Part shown: positions 33,421 to 45,015 of the stretch, piece after piece | Layout: each line of letters starts with the position of its first letter | Position numbering within the stretch: the stretch's first letter is position 1 | NCBI GenBank assembly: GCA_029379385.1 | Contig: CM055606.1 | Span: forward strand, 1,674,001 to 1,738,000 | Source of the DNA: Quillaja saponaria | Taxonomy: Eukaryota; Streptophyta; Magnoliopsida; Fabales; Quillajaceae | Direction: 5' to 3' | DNA length: 64,000 nt | The notes under the pieces: generated by a model | What the model was told of the DNA's origin: nothing | Databases searched by the model: none | What the model saw: the letters and a program-made list of their open reading frames with translations, nothing else | Made by a program: the position numbers and the translations under genes

Positions 33421-34771
33421 AACAAGCTTCATTGTTGTATTAACTGAGACTTTTAGCAATGAAATAAGAGCATTGTTGTCACAATTAAGGAAAAGAAATT
33501 GATCAACAATGTAATGTGAATAATTTTGACTCTGAAATTAGTCTGCGAGACTGATGAATATGCCAAGTGCTATTGATGAAACAATTAAAGTACTAGATTT
33601 TCTGTTTCTTAGTATCTGTTCCAACTTCTTAAAGTATCGAAGTTGCATGAAGTTATTTCTTGGCCACCTCACCTTTTTGTATCTTTTTATATTGCACAAT
33701 TGTGGTCATGTGCTTTAGCAAGAATCAAGGGTTAAGGTAGATACCCATTAACAAGTTTTCTGTTTATTGAATTATTATTATTTGGGGGACAGAGTAGGTT
33801 AATTTGTCTTCCAAACAGGTAATTACTAAGAAATCAATTTCACTCATAAGCAAGTTTATATGGTTTTGGTTTTAATTTATAATTATACCCTACTGATAAA
33901 ATTTATCCCTTGGACTCCTAAAGATTTTATATGTGGATGTTCTACAGTCCACCTACTCTCATTATCAATCTCTCTTCGGGATCTTATACGGAAGACCCTT
34001 GCTTTAATTGAATAGTATTTCAATTTCACCATTCTGTTAGTATATAGACATTAAATATTCATTAACATTCTGATATTATATATATATCTATATGTTCTAG
34101 ATTTTTATCCTGGTTCTTTTAATGGGACTCCGGTTTTAACTTTTAACTACCTGGTTTTGTTAATGTTGTTGGCTATCATCACATGCATCTATGTAATTGC
34201 AAAACATTTATGCTATTACCTTTGTTTTATGCAAATATTGTGTTTGTAGGAAACAATTTTTGGAAAGAGGATGATTTTGCTTTTTTGTACCTTTGTTGAC
34301 AACATCAATTCTTTAGGTAAATATCTGTTGGCTGAGAAATGGTGTTTGCCATCAGTGATCATACAACTTTGTTCCAAATTTGTTTAATAATGTTGTTCTG
34401 TAACATATCTTCTTAAGACTTCATTCAGTTAGCTTGCGTTAAGAAACTAGTTCGACTTCCTGCTGAATCTAATACATTTCTTCTCTGCAATAATAAGAAA
34501 ATGTGCCCTCTTTTTTTAAAAATGCTTCAAAGTCTAAAAAATTACTTCAAGAAACTCATAATATAAGAAGTAGAAAAACATATTAGTTTTTGTCAATAAT
34601 ATTAAACTTAAGAAATTATTTCGTTAATACTTAGTTACTTACACATTGGATATCTCCTCTACTTTCTCACTCACTGCATAACAATGCTACAGAGTGCGAT
34701 ACATACAATATACCCAGAAGGTGATTGCAAAATGGTTCTTGACTTTATTCTGTGTTTTCATTTCTTCTTTC
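33421..34771. other. Amidase copy 3 3' flank
   Basis: 33421 to about 33925 matches the copy 2 flank. 34150-34450 resembles 49170-49400 (shared stretches around TTGTGTTTGTA and GATGATT-TGCTTT), so a further old dispersed duplication exists. No gene is seen. Confidence 0.45.
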
Positions 34772-35119
34772 TTATGAACCAAAAGAAAATTCTCTTTTGA
34801 ACTTTGGGATTGTAATCACCAGAGGGTATCCATGGAGCTCGATGACTATAATCACTAGGGCATCTCTTTGGTGGTGAATCTCAACAGAGGAATGAGTTTC
34901 CAACATAATTTGTATGAATTGAAGAGTTAAGAACTGATTGTCTCTTGGAATTGGTCCTGAGAAGTCATTGTATGACAAGTACAAGTGGCTTAATGAAGTT
35001 AAAGTGGACATGCTCTTGGGGAATTTTTCCAGTGACTGCATTATCAATGCAGCTGCTGTTAAGTTTTTCATATATACAGTTAAGTTTTTCTTCTGAGAAT
35101 CAATTCCTGGTTCGTTCAC
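34772..35119 (-). pseudogene. LRR receptor-like protein C-terminal fragment, copy B
   Basis: This is the same minus-strand relic as 25766-26253: SMSTLTSLSHLYLSYNDFSG and PIPRDNQFLTL, then drift out of frame. It confirms that unit B includes the right half of unit A. Confidence 0.7.
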
Positions 35120-36459
35120 ACAACGTCATCTCTCTATATTTTTATATGTTCTATTTTGATTCGCTTCTCTGTCATTATGTTTTTTATTCTGATTTTATTG
35201 GTTCTGGTTGCAGCTTGCAGGTGATAAATTACTGCCTACGACTTCTTTATTCTGAAAATGTATAAATGACATTCAAACAGAAAAACTACCACTAGTATTC
35301 TGTATAATGCAGGTAGGTGTTGCATCACATAGCTACACTCAACTGAGAACATTTGAAATTGTTCAGGGTTAACAAAGAGGAAGCCTTCTGTGCTCTGTGG
35401 GTGCTGTGCTTGAACTTTGATGCGAGCTGAGTCAGTTGACTATTATCCAACCATTATTGACAAAATATAAGGATTGTCTATTTTCGAGCCCTCTTAAAGA
35501 GGCTTTGGAACATTGGGATGCAGTTAAAGTTGTTAGGCAGAGAATTGGGTTTATGATTTTGTAATGAAATCTTCCAATAAAGCATTTGTGTTATTTAGGC
35601 TCTACCAGCCTTTAATCATTAAGATCTAGTTCACAGATTGTAATTTGTAAATGCACATTCTAGATCCCAGAAAGCCATTTTCATCCATGTCTTTATCTAC
35701 GACATGCGTGTGGCTGTCCCAACTGGCCCTTTACATTGTTAAATCAGGCTTCCAGCTCATTCAATAGGCTCCACATTTTTATTCTCTGGTTAAATTTATC
35801 TGTATTTGAGTTTTTGTTTAATATTACATCACTGTTAGTGCTAATTTCTTTATTTGACCATGTCTGGTGGTGGTTGAACTAATGGAGATGCAAGATGCAT
35901 TCATTTGACTTCAACTGCTGCTTTATGGAATAGAAGAAACAAGTAAAAAAAACACATGGGAAATTTCATTTTTCTTTACTTTTATATAAATTGCCTTTTC
36001 CTGTTAAAAAAAAATGCCTTCCATTCCACGTTGGATGGACAAACGTTCATAAACCAGAAAGATTTGGACAGCCATACAAGTGGACAAAAGAAAAAGATAC
36101 ATCCGATTATAACTCCACCAATAATGACATTGAAATCTAAGGCCCCAACAATAAAGAAAACCAACTTCTCCAGTTTTCCTATTCCAAACCAACATGCTTG
36201 AAGATTATTGATGAAAATAGTGAATTAAAAACAGAAGGGAAACTTCGCAGTCCTTGTCCAAATCCACAAGTTTAATATATCAATCAATTGTCATATCCAT
36301 CCTACGTTACAATGCTTTATCTCAAAACCCATAAACTTATTTATTTCCCTCAACATTTCAATCACTCCATCTACAAGAAAAAGAAGAAGAAATAAACAAG
36401 AGGAGGAGCTAAGAATTCCTTTCTTGTCCTTATCTTCCTCCTCCTCTTGCATACTAAAA
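35120..36459. other. Unit B end and PLC-like gene 5' region
   Basis: Up to about 35450 it is homologous to unit A. 35460-35600 ends in AATAAAGCATTTG and looks like a 3'-UTR relic. 36360-36459 is a purine- then pyrimidine-rich leader directly before the PLC-like start. No TATA box was identified with confidence. Confidence 0.4.
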
Positions 36460-37416
36460 ATGGGTTCCACGGTTTCTACACAGATTCAACGACGAAAGGC
36501 AATCTCAACTGAGAAGAAGACTCTTGTTGATCTTTACCAAACCTCAGGCGAAGACTTTCCTGGCAATGATTACCATCCAACAGACAGAAAAAATTGGATG
36601 GCAGGGCTCAACCCAGAGAAGGTTGATATCAATAAGATTGTATGGCCAGGAACCCATGATTCTGCAACCAATGAAATTGGCATCCCATTCATCACTCGCC
36701 CTTTTGCTCAATGCCAATCCTTGTCCATCTACAATCAGCTTGTGAAGGGTGCCCGGGTGCTTGATATTCGGATTCAGGAGGATAGGCTTGTTTGCCACGG
36801 AATTCTTGTCACCTACAGTATTGATGTTGTAATCGAAGACGTCAAGAAATTCTTGTCAGAAACTCAATCAGAGATCATAATCCTAGAGGTAAGAACAGAA
36901 TTTGGGCATGAAGACCCTCCTGACTTTGACACGTATTTGGAAGATCAATTGGGTGAGTTTCTGATCCACCAAGATGACCATGTCTTTGGTAAAACTATAT
37001 TAGAATTGTTGCCAAAGAGAATTATATGTGTTTGGAAGCCAAGAAAGTCTCCTCAGCCCAAAGCAGGGAGCCCTTTATGGAGTGCAAGGTATTTGAAAGA
37101 TAATTGGATTGATACAGATCTGCCATCAACAAAATTCGATAGCAACTTGAAGCATTTGAGTGAGCAGCCACCAGTTTCATCAAGGAAGTTTTTTTACAGG
37201 GTGGAGAATACAGTTACCCCACAGGCAGATAATCCTGTTTTGTGTGTGAAGCCTGTGACAGGACGTATTCATGGATATGCTAGGGTGTTTATTAATCAGT
37301 GCTTCTCTAAGGGGTATGCAGATAGATTGCAGATTTATTCAACTGACTTTATAAATGAGGATTTTGTTGATGCTTGTGTTGGGCTTACATATGCAAGGGT
37401 TGAAGGGAAAGCTTAA
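36460..37416 (+). CDS. PLC-like phosphodiesterase (PI-PLC X-domain protein)
   Basis: This intact, intronless gene encodes 318 residues, a normal length for plant single-X-domain PLC-like phosphodiesterases. The ATG at 36460 is preferred because upstream in-frame sequence offers only a TTG. Its N-terminus MGSTVSTQ is a good N-myristoylation motif, suggesting membrane association. Catalytic positions of the bacterial-type PI-PLC fold are visible: H66-D67 in WPGTHDSAT, R104 in LDIRI and H113 in CHG. No EF-hand, Y or C2 domain is present, so it is not a classical plant PLC; substrate and calcium dependence are unknown. It lies convergent to the methyltransferase pseudogene. From memory it resembles Arabidopsis At4g34920/At4g34930. 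Confidence 0.93.
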   Translation: MGSTVSTQIQRRKAISTEKKTLVDLYQTSGEDFPGNDYHPTDRKNWMAGLNPEKVDINKIVWPGTHDSATNEIGIPFITRPFAQCQSLSIYNQLVKGARVLDIRIQEDRLVCHGILVTYSIDVVIEDVKKFLSETQSEIIILEVRTEFGHEDPPDFDTYLEDQLGEFLIHQDDHVFGKTILELLPKRIICVWKPRKSPQPKAGSPLWSARYLKDNWIDTDLPSTKFDSNLKHLSEQPPVSSRKFFYRVENTVTPQADNPVLCVKPVTGRIHGYARVFINQCFSKGYADRLQIYSTDFINEDFVDACVGLTYARVEGKA

Positions 37417-39379
37417 AATTCTTCTGTAATGTGTGTCAATTCATTCTTGTTTAGTTCTTCAGTTCTGTGTTTCCACTTTCTTTTGGTATTCTTCTTCCTT
37501 GATACTACTTTCAGGATTGAGTCTAATCTGGTAATGGTTAACGGTGTAAATGTTGAATTGTTTGTTGGTATTAGTAATGTAATAAACTAATAATGCGTCG
37601 CTGTTTTTAGTAGAACATTAAGCTAGTAAGGAAGGTTTTTTATTTTTATTTTTATTTTTCAAAATAAATTTCCAACCCTGTATTATTAGTGGAAACACTT
37701 CCTGGCAGACAGCTAATAGAAAACATTTTTTAAATTTCACATTGATAGAGATTAGAGAATACCATATGTGGTGGACATTTTTCATCCATCAAGGATATGT
37801 ATCAAAGACAATGAAGGTAAGCACTAAAGCACGAAAATAAAGTAAAAACAAGGGAAGCACTAGCAAATGTAACCAAGAAAACAATGTAAATACAAGGGAA
37901 GCATTAGCAGGATAGCAACCTGTTTGCATGTATGCAAGGGAATGGCAACTTGAAGAACTGAATCAGACTGGCAAAACTTTAATATCCTTTTATCAGTACG
38001 AAATTTATTCCTTAAAGCTTCCTCCAATTTTTGGAATATGGATGGGAATGATCCTGCAACGAAATCCAAAACAACTAAGTAATTTTGTGACCCCAGAACA
38101 GATTGGACAGAGCTACACCAATTTAATTAAATAATGATTTCCACATTGAATCTCAACACCAAACATGCACTAATATAGGGCCTAGGAGTTTCTTTAGAAA
38201 AGAAAAAGAAAAGGAAAAGGGAGAAAGAAGTAGTATTTTAAGTTATAGTTTAGGTTGGAGAAGTAAACATTCACACACAAAAAACATATTCATAAAAACG
38301 GATTTTTTTTATTTTTTTTTTGCGGGGTTTGTAAAAAGCATAATGCTTTATATGATTTCATTCCAATTGGAAAAAGAACTGCAACTCCAGATTCCATCAC
38401 TAGAGAGTGAAAAATTACAATGCTATAATAATTGATTCCATTTCTATAGACAGAATTGTACCAATATATAGGTGAATGGAAATTCAAAAAGTGGGCTGAA
38501 CGAAAACCACAAATGAATAATCTTACATCCACCACAAACGACAAGGCATTCAATTTACAGGATGCTCCACTTTTACAGAAGTAGGACTCAATCGCCTGTA
38601 ATACACTTAAGGCACTGTTCTGGCGTTGAAGACCCTTACAAACATAAAAATTTACAGTATGATATGTAACATTTGTAGAAAAAGTTAGTTAATCTCATAA
38701 GAACATAGAGTAGGTGATAAATCCTATTTGGGAATTAGAGGCAGTCTTACAAATTACCAGGAAAAGTGCCCTCATATTTAAAATAAGTTAATAACTCTCA
38801 TAATTCCGGATGTCCATTGTCTAGTGGGAAATCCTCCTACCTCTTCCACTACAAGAAATATCCCAGAAACAGAACTTTCATGTCTCTTAATTGATGCACT
38901 TACACAAGTAATTTTACAGTAAATATATCATGAGCGTATCTGTCTTAGCAGGAGTTCATTATACCATATGGTTAAAGTCTTATCAAATATCAATAAATCA
39001 CTGACAGATGAAGAGAAAACAGTTCTCATTGAAACAATACTGCGCTAGGAGCTTGTGCTCCCCGGATGATTATAGCAGAGTTTGGTTGGCATGGGAAGAA
39101 CACAAGAAGATTTTTTTCTTGATCCATTGCAAGAACTATAACGTCATTGCACCATGAGAAAAAGTTACATACCGCAAGCATGAAATACATGGTATTCTTC
39201 TCAAGAATGGAAGGTGATATTATCTTCCTCATGGGAGGCAGAAAATGACCAAGCAAGCCCCCAACGACATGTCTAGGCTTGGACAAATTCAAATGTCTTC
39301 ACTATAGTGACTCCCACCTCCCGAAGCTTCAATCAAGGGATTTGAGGTTTGATTTCCTGCCAACCATTGAAATGTACCA

Positions 39380-39698
39380 TGTAGAATGAGAGAAAATCAG
39401 AGAGATGAGAAGGATGATGTTTATTTGATGCAACAGAAATGCCTTTTATAGGCTTACAGAAGAAGTCTACTAATGCCACTAACAGGACTTAGCTTAAGAC
39501 TAGGAAACAGAAAACAAACTTCAGTGGAACAAGAGACTTAGCTTAAGACTAGGAAACATAAAACAAACTCAGTGGAACAAATATTTGAATAATTCAAGGT
39601 AGACTTGGTCATACTACTAAGCTCACTGACTTATCTAAATAAGAAATTGCAAACAAACTTGGACTCATCCTTCTAACAACTGGTGTTGATTCTTAACA
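39380..39698 (-). repeat. copia 3' LTR (minus orientation)
   Basis: This 319-base LTR contains an internal direct repeat of about 47 bases starting GACTTAGCTTAAGACTAGGA. The adjoining GAGGGGGAG (minus strand, at about 39699-39707) is the polypurine tract. Confidence 0.95.
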
Positions 39699-42600
39699 CT
39701 CCCCCTCAACACCAGCTCTCCTTCTTTCAACCATGTTCAGCTGATGACAAAACTTTTCAAACTTGGTGATGCTTAAACCTTTTGTGAATAAATCTGCAAC
39801 TTGATCCTCTGTCTTAATCTGCTTCAACCCAATTTCTTCTTGCAAAACTTTTTCTCTGATAAAATGATAATGTACTTCCACATGTTTAGTTCTTGCATGA
39901 AAAACTGGGTTCTCTGCCAAACGAATTGCTGACTGGTTGTCACAATACAAGGGAATTGCATAGTCAATTGGTTGACATAGATTCTTCAGCAACTATATAA
40001 GCCAAGTGCTTTCTTGAGCTGTCCATTGCTGCTGATCGATACTCAGCTTCTGTTGTTGACAGAGACACAGTGGGTTGCCTCTTGCTGTACCAAGAAATTG
40101 CTCCTGATCCAAGTTTAAATACATACCTGGTAGTTGAATGACGAGTGTCATGATCTCCTGCATAATCAGCATCACAATAGCCAATAATCTTGCAATTCTC
40201 CACCTTTCTTGTACAAAATACCATAATACATCGTACTTCTCACATATCTCACTGTATTCGTCGAATAGCATCCATAGTGAGATTTCTTTGGTTATTGTAT
40301 GTACCGACTCATCACTACCCACTACATAAGAAATATCTAGGTCGAGTCAAAGTTAAATAAATTAGACTTCCTACTAATTGTCCATACATTGTTGCATCTT
40401 CCAAGTCATTTCCTTCATCTGCACATATTCTGGCATTTTGTTTCAATTGGTGTTGAAATTGGCTTGCATCCAATCATACCAAACTTTCTTCAACAAATCT
40501 TTGAAATATTTTTGCTGATGGAGAATTATTCCTTCTTGAGTACGATCTGCCTCCAGACCAAGAAAATGCTTGAGTTATCCAAGTTCTTTCATCTGAAAAC
40601 GAATTGATAAGTTCTCCTTTGTTTGGAGAACTTCTTCTTCACAATCACCTGTTATGATTAAATCATCTACATATACTAGCACAATAGCAAGCTTTCCTTC
40701 ATTGACTTATAACAAATAAACTAGAATCTGCAGATGTCATCAAATAACCACTTTGAGTCAAGAATTCAGCAATCTTACCATTCCAAGCCCTTGGTGCTTG
40801 TTTTAATCCATAGAGTGCCTTCCGCAACTTATACACGTATTCAGGATGATCTCTATTTTGAAAACCCATTGGCCTGAATCATGTAAATCTCTCGATCCAA
40901 CTCTCCATGCAAAAATGCATTCTTCACATCCATTTGCCATAAGTTCCAGTCTTTGTTAGCTGCAAGTGCAAGTAGGACTCGCACAGTTGTGAACTTTTCT
41001 ACTGGACTAAATGTTTCATCATAGTCTACTCTATATTGTTGAGTGAACCCTCGAGCTACTAGTCGAGCTTTGTATCTTTTGATTTGAACCATCTGTGCAT
41101 CGTTTTACTTTATAAACCCATTTGCAAGAAATAGGTTTCACATCTCTTGGCTTTTGGCACAAGTTCCCAAGTCTGATTTTGTTCTAAGGCAGCAATCTCT
41201 TATTTCATAGCTTCAATCTACATAGTATTCTGAGATGCTTCTTCATATGTCTCGGGTTCTTTTGCATCTACTTCTTCTGCTATAGCAGCGTTGGCATACC
41301 TGGTGTTTGGTTTTCGGATTCTTGTTGATCTTCTGGGTTGTGATTGTTGAGTTGGTATTTCTACTTCACCATGCTCACCTTCTTCACTTGGTTATTGATA
41401 CACACTAGTCTACCAAGAATTTTGAGCTACACCTTGTTCGGCATCACCATCATCACCTACATCTCTAGTTTCATTGGAAGTTGATTGAAATTGAGTAGTT
41501 TACAACTCAGCTTCAAAATCATTTGAATATGGTAATATCTCATTTTCTGAGGACCACCACGAAGATGATTCATCAAATACCACATTTCAAGATGTGTAGC
41601 ACTTTCCTGTTGTAGGATCACAGCATTTCCACCCTTTTCTTTGGCTGTCATATCCCACAAAGATGCACCTAACAGCCTTCTTGTCAATTTTGCTACGCAA
41701 ATGATCTGGTACAAACACATAGCATAAACACCCAAATACTCGAAAATAGCTAACAGTAGGTTTCATGTTTCGTAGTTTTTCAAAAGGTGATAGAAAACAT
41801 AACCTTTTTTGAGGAAGTCTGTTGATCACAAAGGCTGCAGTCCTCATTGCTTCAGCCCAAAACCTTCCAGGTATGTTCTTTGCATGAAGCATACTCCGAC
41901 AAATTTCTGCAAGATATCTATTATTTCTTTCTGCTACACCGTTTTGTTGTGGTGTATTGGCACATGTGAACCGATGATGTATTCGACATTTTTGTAGGTA
42001 CTGAGAAAACTCGAATGAGTTATACTCTCCCCCGTTGTTAGTGCGCAGGCAACAAAGTCTCTTACCAACCTCTGTTTCAGCTGTTTCTTTAAACTCTTTA
42101 AATTTAGAAAAAGTATCAGATTTTTCTTTAACCAAGTAAACCCACACATACCTGAAAAAGTCATCTATAAAGGTTACCATATATTTCATTCTACCAATTG
42201 ATGGCTGTTTGACAGGTCCAAATACATCAGAGTGTATTAACTCTAATGGTTCTTTAGCTTTAAACTTGGACTCTTCATATTGTAATTGGTTTGCTTTACC
42301 ATATTGACACCCTACACAAATTGTATCAGTTCTTACTTCAAGTTGGGAAAGTCCCTTTTAGCATTGACTTTTTCATCATTGCACTAAACTTGGAGTAGCT
42401 AACATGACTCAACCGCATGTGCCACAATTCTGCTGTCTCATTCCTTCTGGTCTTGTCTACATATGCAGATTCTGCTGACATCACATAGACTGACTCTAAT
42501 CTTCTTCCTTTCATCACTGGCTTTTCTAAACTCGTGAGATCACGATACACCTTCATATCTTGTGGACCAAATAAAACAAAATGGCCTGATGATGTTAATT

Positions 42601-43794
42601 GTGCTATTGAAATTAAATTTTTCTTCATACCTGGTACATGGTAGACATTTTGAAGCGACACCTGGTTAGCACTAAATTGAGGAGAAACCATTGTCTTACC
42701 AATGTGAGCTATTGGTAACTTTGAGTTGTTAGTTGTCACCATCACACGGCTTCCTTTGTATTCAAACAAATTCTGCAGCTTTTCTTTATCACCTGTCATA
42801 TGATTTGAGTAACCTGAGTCAATGATCCAGTCATTCTCATAGTCAATTTGTTTAAATGTTGTCACGGTGAGTGCTAACTCCTTCTCTTCTACAGCAAAAA
42901 GAGCTTCAGCATCCCAGTCATCTTCATTTTCCTCATTTGTATCAGAAGTAACAGCATTGCTTTCATGGACCTTTTCTTTGACAAACAATCTTTTGCCATG
43001 TGACCCTTCTTCCCACAATTGTAGCGCTTCCCTTCAAACCTTCTACTATTGCCATAATTCTTTAAACTCCCCCTGTATACGAGCTCCCCTCTCCTTGATA
43101 ACTTTTCACCTCATCATTATTCTTGTTATATCTATCAGTGGTGTGTTGCTTGGAGTAGCCTCTGCCTTGGTTTGCATAGAGCGCTTCCTCTTCACCCTTC
43201 AGTGATACTCCTCCCATTTGTTTAGTCATGGCTTCTTGACCTGTAAGCAGATTCTCAAACTCAACAAGTGATGGTTGATTTGGCCATCCTTGTACAGCAG
43301 CAACAAAACCTCTGAATTCTGGTCTCAAACCATATTCTTTTCATCCTGGTTACCCCAATTGGAATTGTTGGATCCAATTCTGAAATCTCACGGCATATTG
43401 ACCTCACTTTGTGAAAATATTGTGCAATCGTTGTGTCACGTTGCACTACTGACAACAACTCACTTTCTAAAAGTTGTAGTCTTGTGGAATTCTTCTTTGA
43501 GAAAAGTGTAGCCAATGTGTCCCAAGCTTCCTTTAGTGTTTTAGCATCCCGAATGTGCTCCAATACCTCTTCATCAATTGTAGTTTTCAAAGCAAACATT
43601 GCTTTGTCTACTTTGATCTTCCATTTCTGCAGGATACCATTCGCATCCTCTGTCACTGGCTGCATAACTTCGCTTCCATTGACAACCTCCCAAAGATCTT
43701 GACCTTGCATGTAAGACATCATACATGTCGACCATGTATTATAATTTAAGTTGTTGAGCTTTTTGATTCCTCCAACAACTTGAAGATCACTCAC
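39693..43794 (-). pseudogene. copia gag-pol, disrupted
   Basis: Gag starts at 43794 (MSDLQVVGGIKKLNNLNYNT), slips frame near 43330 and continues to 43062. The zinc knuckle reads [14 protein letters not shown], with the first Cys replaced by Arg. Protease is [14 protein letters not shown]. The integrase core (42189-41587) has FIDDFFRY and NGVAERN, but LRTNNGGEY replaces the expected LRTDNGGEY, losing a catalytic Asp. RT segments include [12 protein letters not shown] (41092-40853) and YVDDLI near 40670. RNase H at 40224-39693 has [17 protein letters not shown] and LYCDNQSAI. Several stops and shifts separate these blocks. Confidence 0.92.
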
Positions 43795-43830
43795 TGTGTC
43801 GTCAAAAAAACCTCACAGCACTCCAACTTG

Positions 43831-43842
43831 GCTCTGATACCA
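43831..43842 (-). other. copia primer-binding site
   Basis: The minus strand reads TGGTATCAGAGC two bases inside the 5' LTR, the standard plant primer-binding site complementary to initiator Met-tRNA. Confidence 0.9.
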
Positions 43843-43844
43843 AA

Positions 43845-44166
43845 TGTAGAATGAGAGAAAATCAGAGAGATGAGAAGGATGATGTTTATTTGATGCAACA
43901 GAAATGCCTTTTATAGGCTTACAGAAGAAGTCCACTAATGCCACTAACAGGACTTAGCTTAAGACTAGGAAACAGAAAACAAATTCAGTAGAACAAGAGA
44001 CTTAGCTTAAGACTAGGAAACAGAAAACAAACTCAGTGGAACAAATATTTGAATAATTCAAGGTAGACTTGGTCATACTACTAAGCTTACTGACTTATCT
44101 AACAAATAAAGAAATTACAAACAAGCTTGGACTCATCCTTCTAACAACTGGTGTTGATTCTTAACA
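43845..44166 (-). repeat. copia 5' LTR (minus orientation)
   Basis: This 322-base LTR is about 98 percent identical to the partner at 39380-39698. It starts TG and ends CA, and the target duplication TACCA follows at 44167. Confidence 0.95.
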
Positions 44167-45015
44167 TACCACCTATAACAGCAAGCATCACACTAACTTA
44201 TCTCATATTAAGGCTTACTGAGACAATGGCAAAGGAGAAAAATATTTTGCATACACAGAGATGATACTGAAAAGAATCCTTCAATAAGAGACTATCTTCA
44301 ATAATTCGAGAAATAAAAGACTTCTCTCCACCAGGACAGATCTCCTTTGGAGTCCCTCCACAAAAAGTTTATGGATTTAGCCCCGCTTTCTCCATGGTTT
44401 AAACAAATGGCGGATTACACATACAGAAGTCAAACTTCTCACCATCCTTGACCACACCAAGGAGTATGGGTGGTCCATGATAGTTCCTATGCTCCCACAC
44501 AGGCAAATCGAGTGATAATTGAGGCGAAGTTGCTACATCTCTATCGATGTTCCCACTCAAATTTATTCTGTTCTCGCTGTATTCTGATTCCTCCAGCATA
44601 TGACTCCATGAATCGTAGGGTATTTACCTTGCTTTCAACTCTTCTAATCTCAACTAGTTTTGCAATGTGTTGATTACAGTTCAAATTTCTCTTTGCCTAG
44701 TGCAATTTCAGTCACATCTGCAGTCAGTTCAATTATATTAGAATTACACAAGATATTACTGAGATATTGACTAAATGACAACTCATGACTATTATGTAAC
44801 TACAAAATTACAAACCATACAATTTTCAATCCAGAAGAGATGCACCAAGAAGCGGGTAAATACAATTTTCTCTAGTTCCTATGTCAAAACCCCTCACCTT
44901 ATCTCTGTTGGCAACATTATTAAGAATGATGTCAGACGAGAGAAGATCTTCTATCCAATGGATGTAATTGGACCTATTGGGTATAGTAGGGCAGAGCTGC
45001 CCATCAGGAATCCAC

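Larger units (their letters stand above)
27123..35450 (+). repeat. Segmental duplication, unit B
   Basis: Direct-repeat partner of 18638-26590, with PPR end, amidase copy 3 and reversed receptor-like fragment in the same order. It carries later insertions: a hairpin at 27422-27504, the AT-rich 28060-28990 and a gypsy fragment at 29000-30230. Homology ends near 35450. Confidence 0.8.
39380..44166 (-). mobile_element. Ty1/copia retrotransposon, complete structure, 4787 bp
   Basis: LTRs at 39380-39698 and 43845-44166 begin TGTAGAATGAG and end CTTAACA. Perfect target duplications TACCA lie at 39375-39379 and 44167-44171. The minus-strand order is primer-binding site, gag, protease, integrase, RT and RNase H, which is the copia order. 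The two LTRs differ by about six substitutions and three small indels, so the insertion is recent. Coding domains contain stops and a catalytic change, so it needed help to move or decayed quickly. The target is the start of a methyltransferase-pseudogene exon. Confidence 0.97.
37860..45015 (-). pseudogene. FIO1-like: METTL16/FIONA1-type RNA m6A methyltransferase pseudogene, split by copia element
   Basis: Minus-strand exons, 5' to 3': 45015 to about 44820 (WIPDGQLCPTIPNRSNYIHW, then DIGTRENCIYPLLG, the SAM motif with G-A changed to R-E), 44717-44268 (LVEIRRVES; CMCNPPF, the catalytic NPPF; GGEKSFISRIIEDS), 44172-44167 joined across the copia element to 39379-39173 (WYISMVGRKSNLKSL; LREVGVTIVKTFEFVQA; TCRWGLAWSF), 38634-38527 (GLQRQNSALSVLQAIESYF; CKLNALSF) and 38053 down (SFPSIFQKLEEALRNKF). 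The order and motifs are those of METTL16/FIO1, which methylates U6 snRNA and some mRNAs. Lesions: TGA at 44828-44826, frameshift in the second exon, TAA at 44401-44399 and 44371-44369, TAG in VQA.TCRW, frame slips, and the insertion. The first exon and one middle segment were not found. Confidence 0.88.

Noticed and set aside
36424..36459. Upstream extension of the PLC-like protein
   Set aside because: It begins with TTG; the ATG at 36460 gives a proper myristoylation motif.
42867..43205. Open frames on the plus strand across the copia element
   Set aside because: They are shadows of minus-strand gag-pol, which has clear domain matches.
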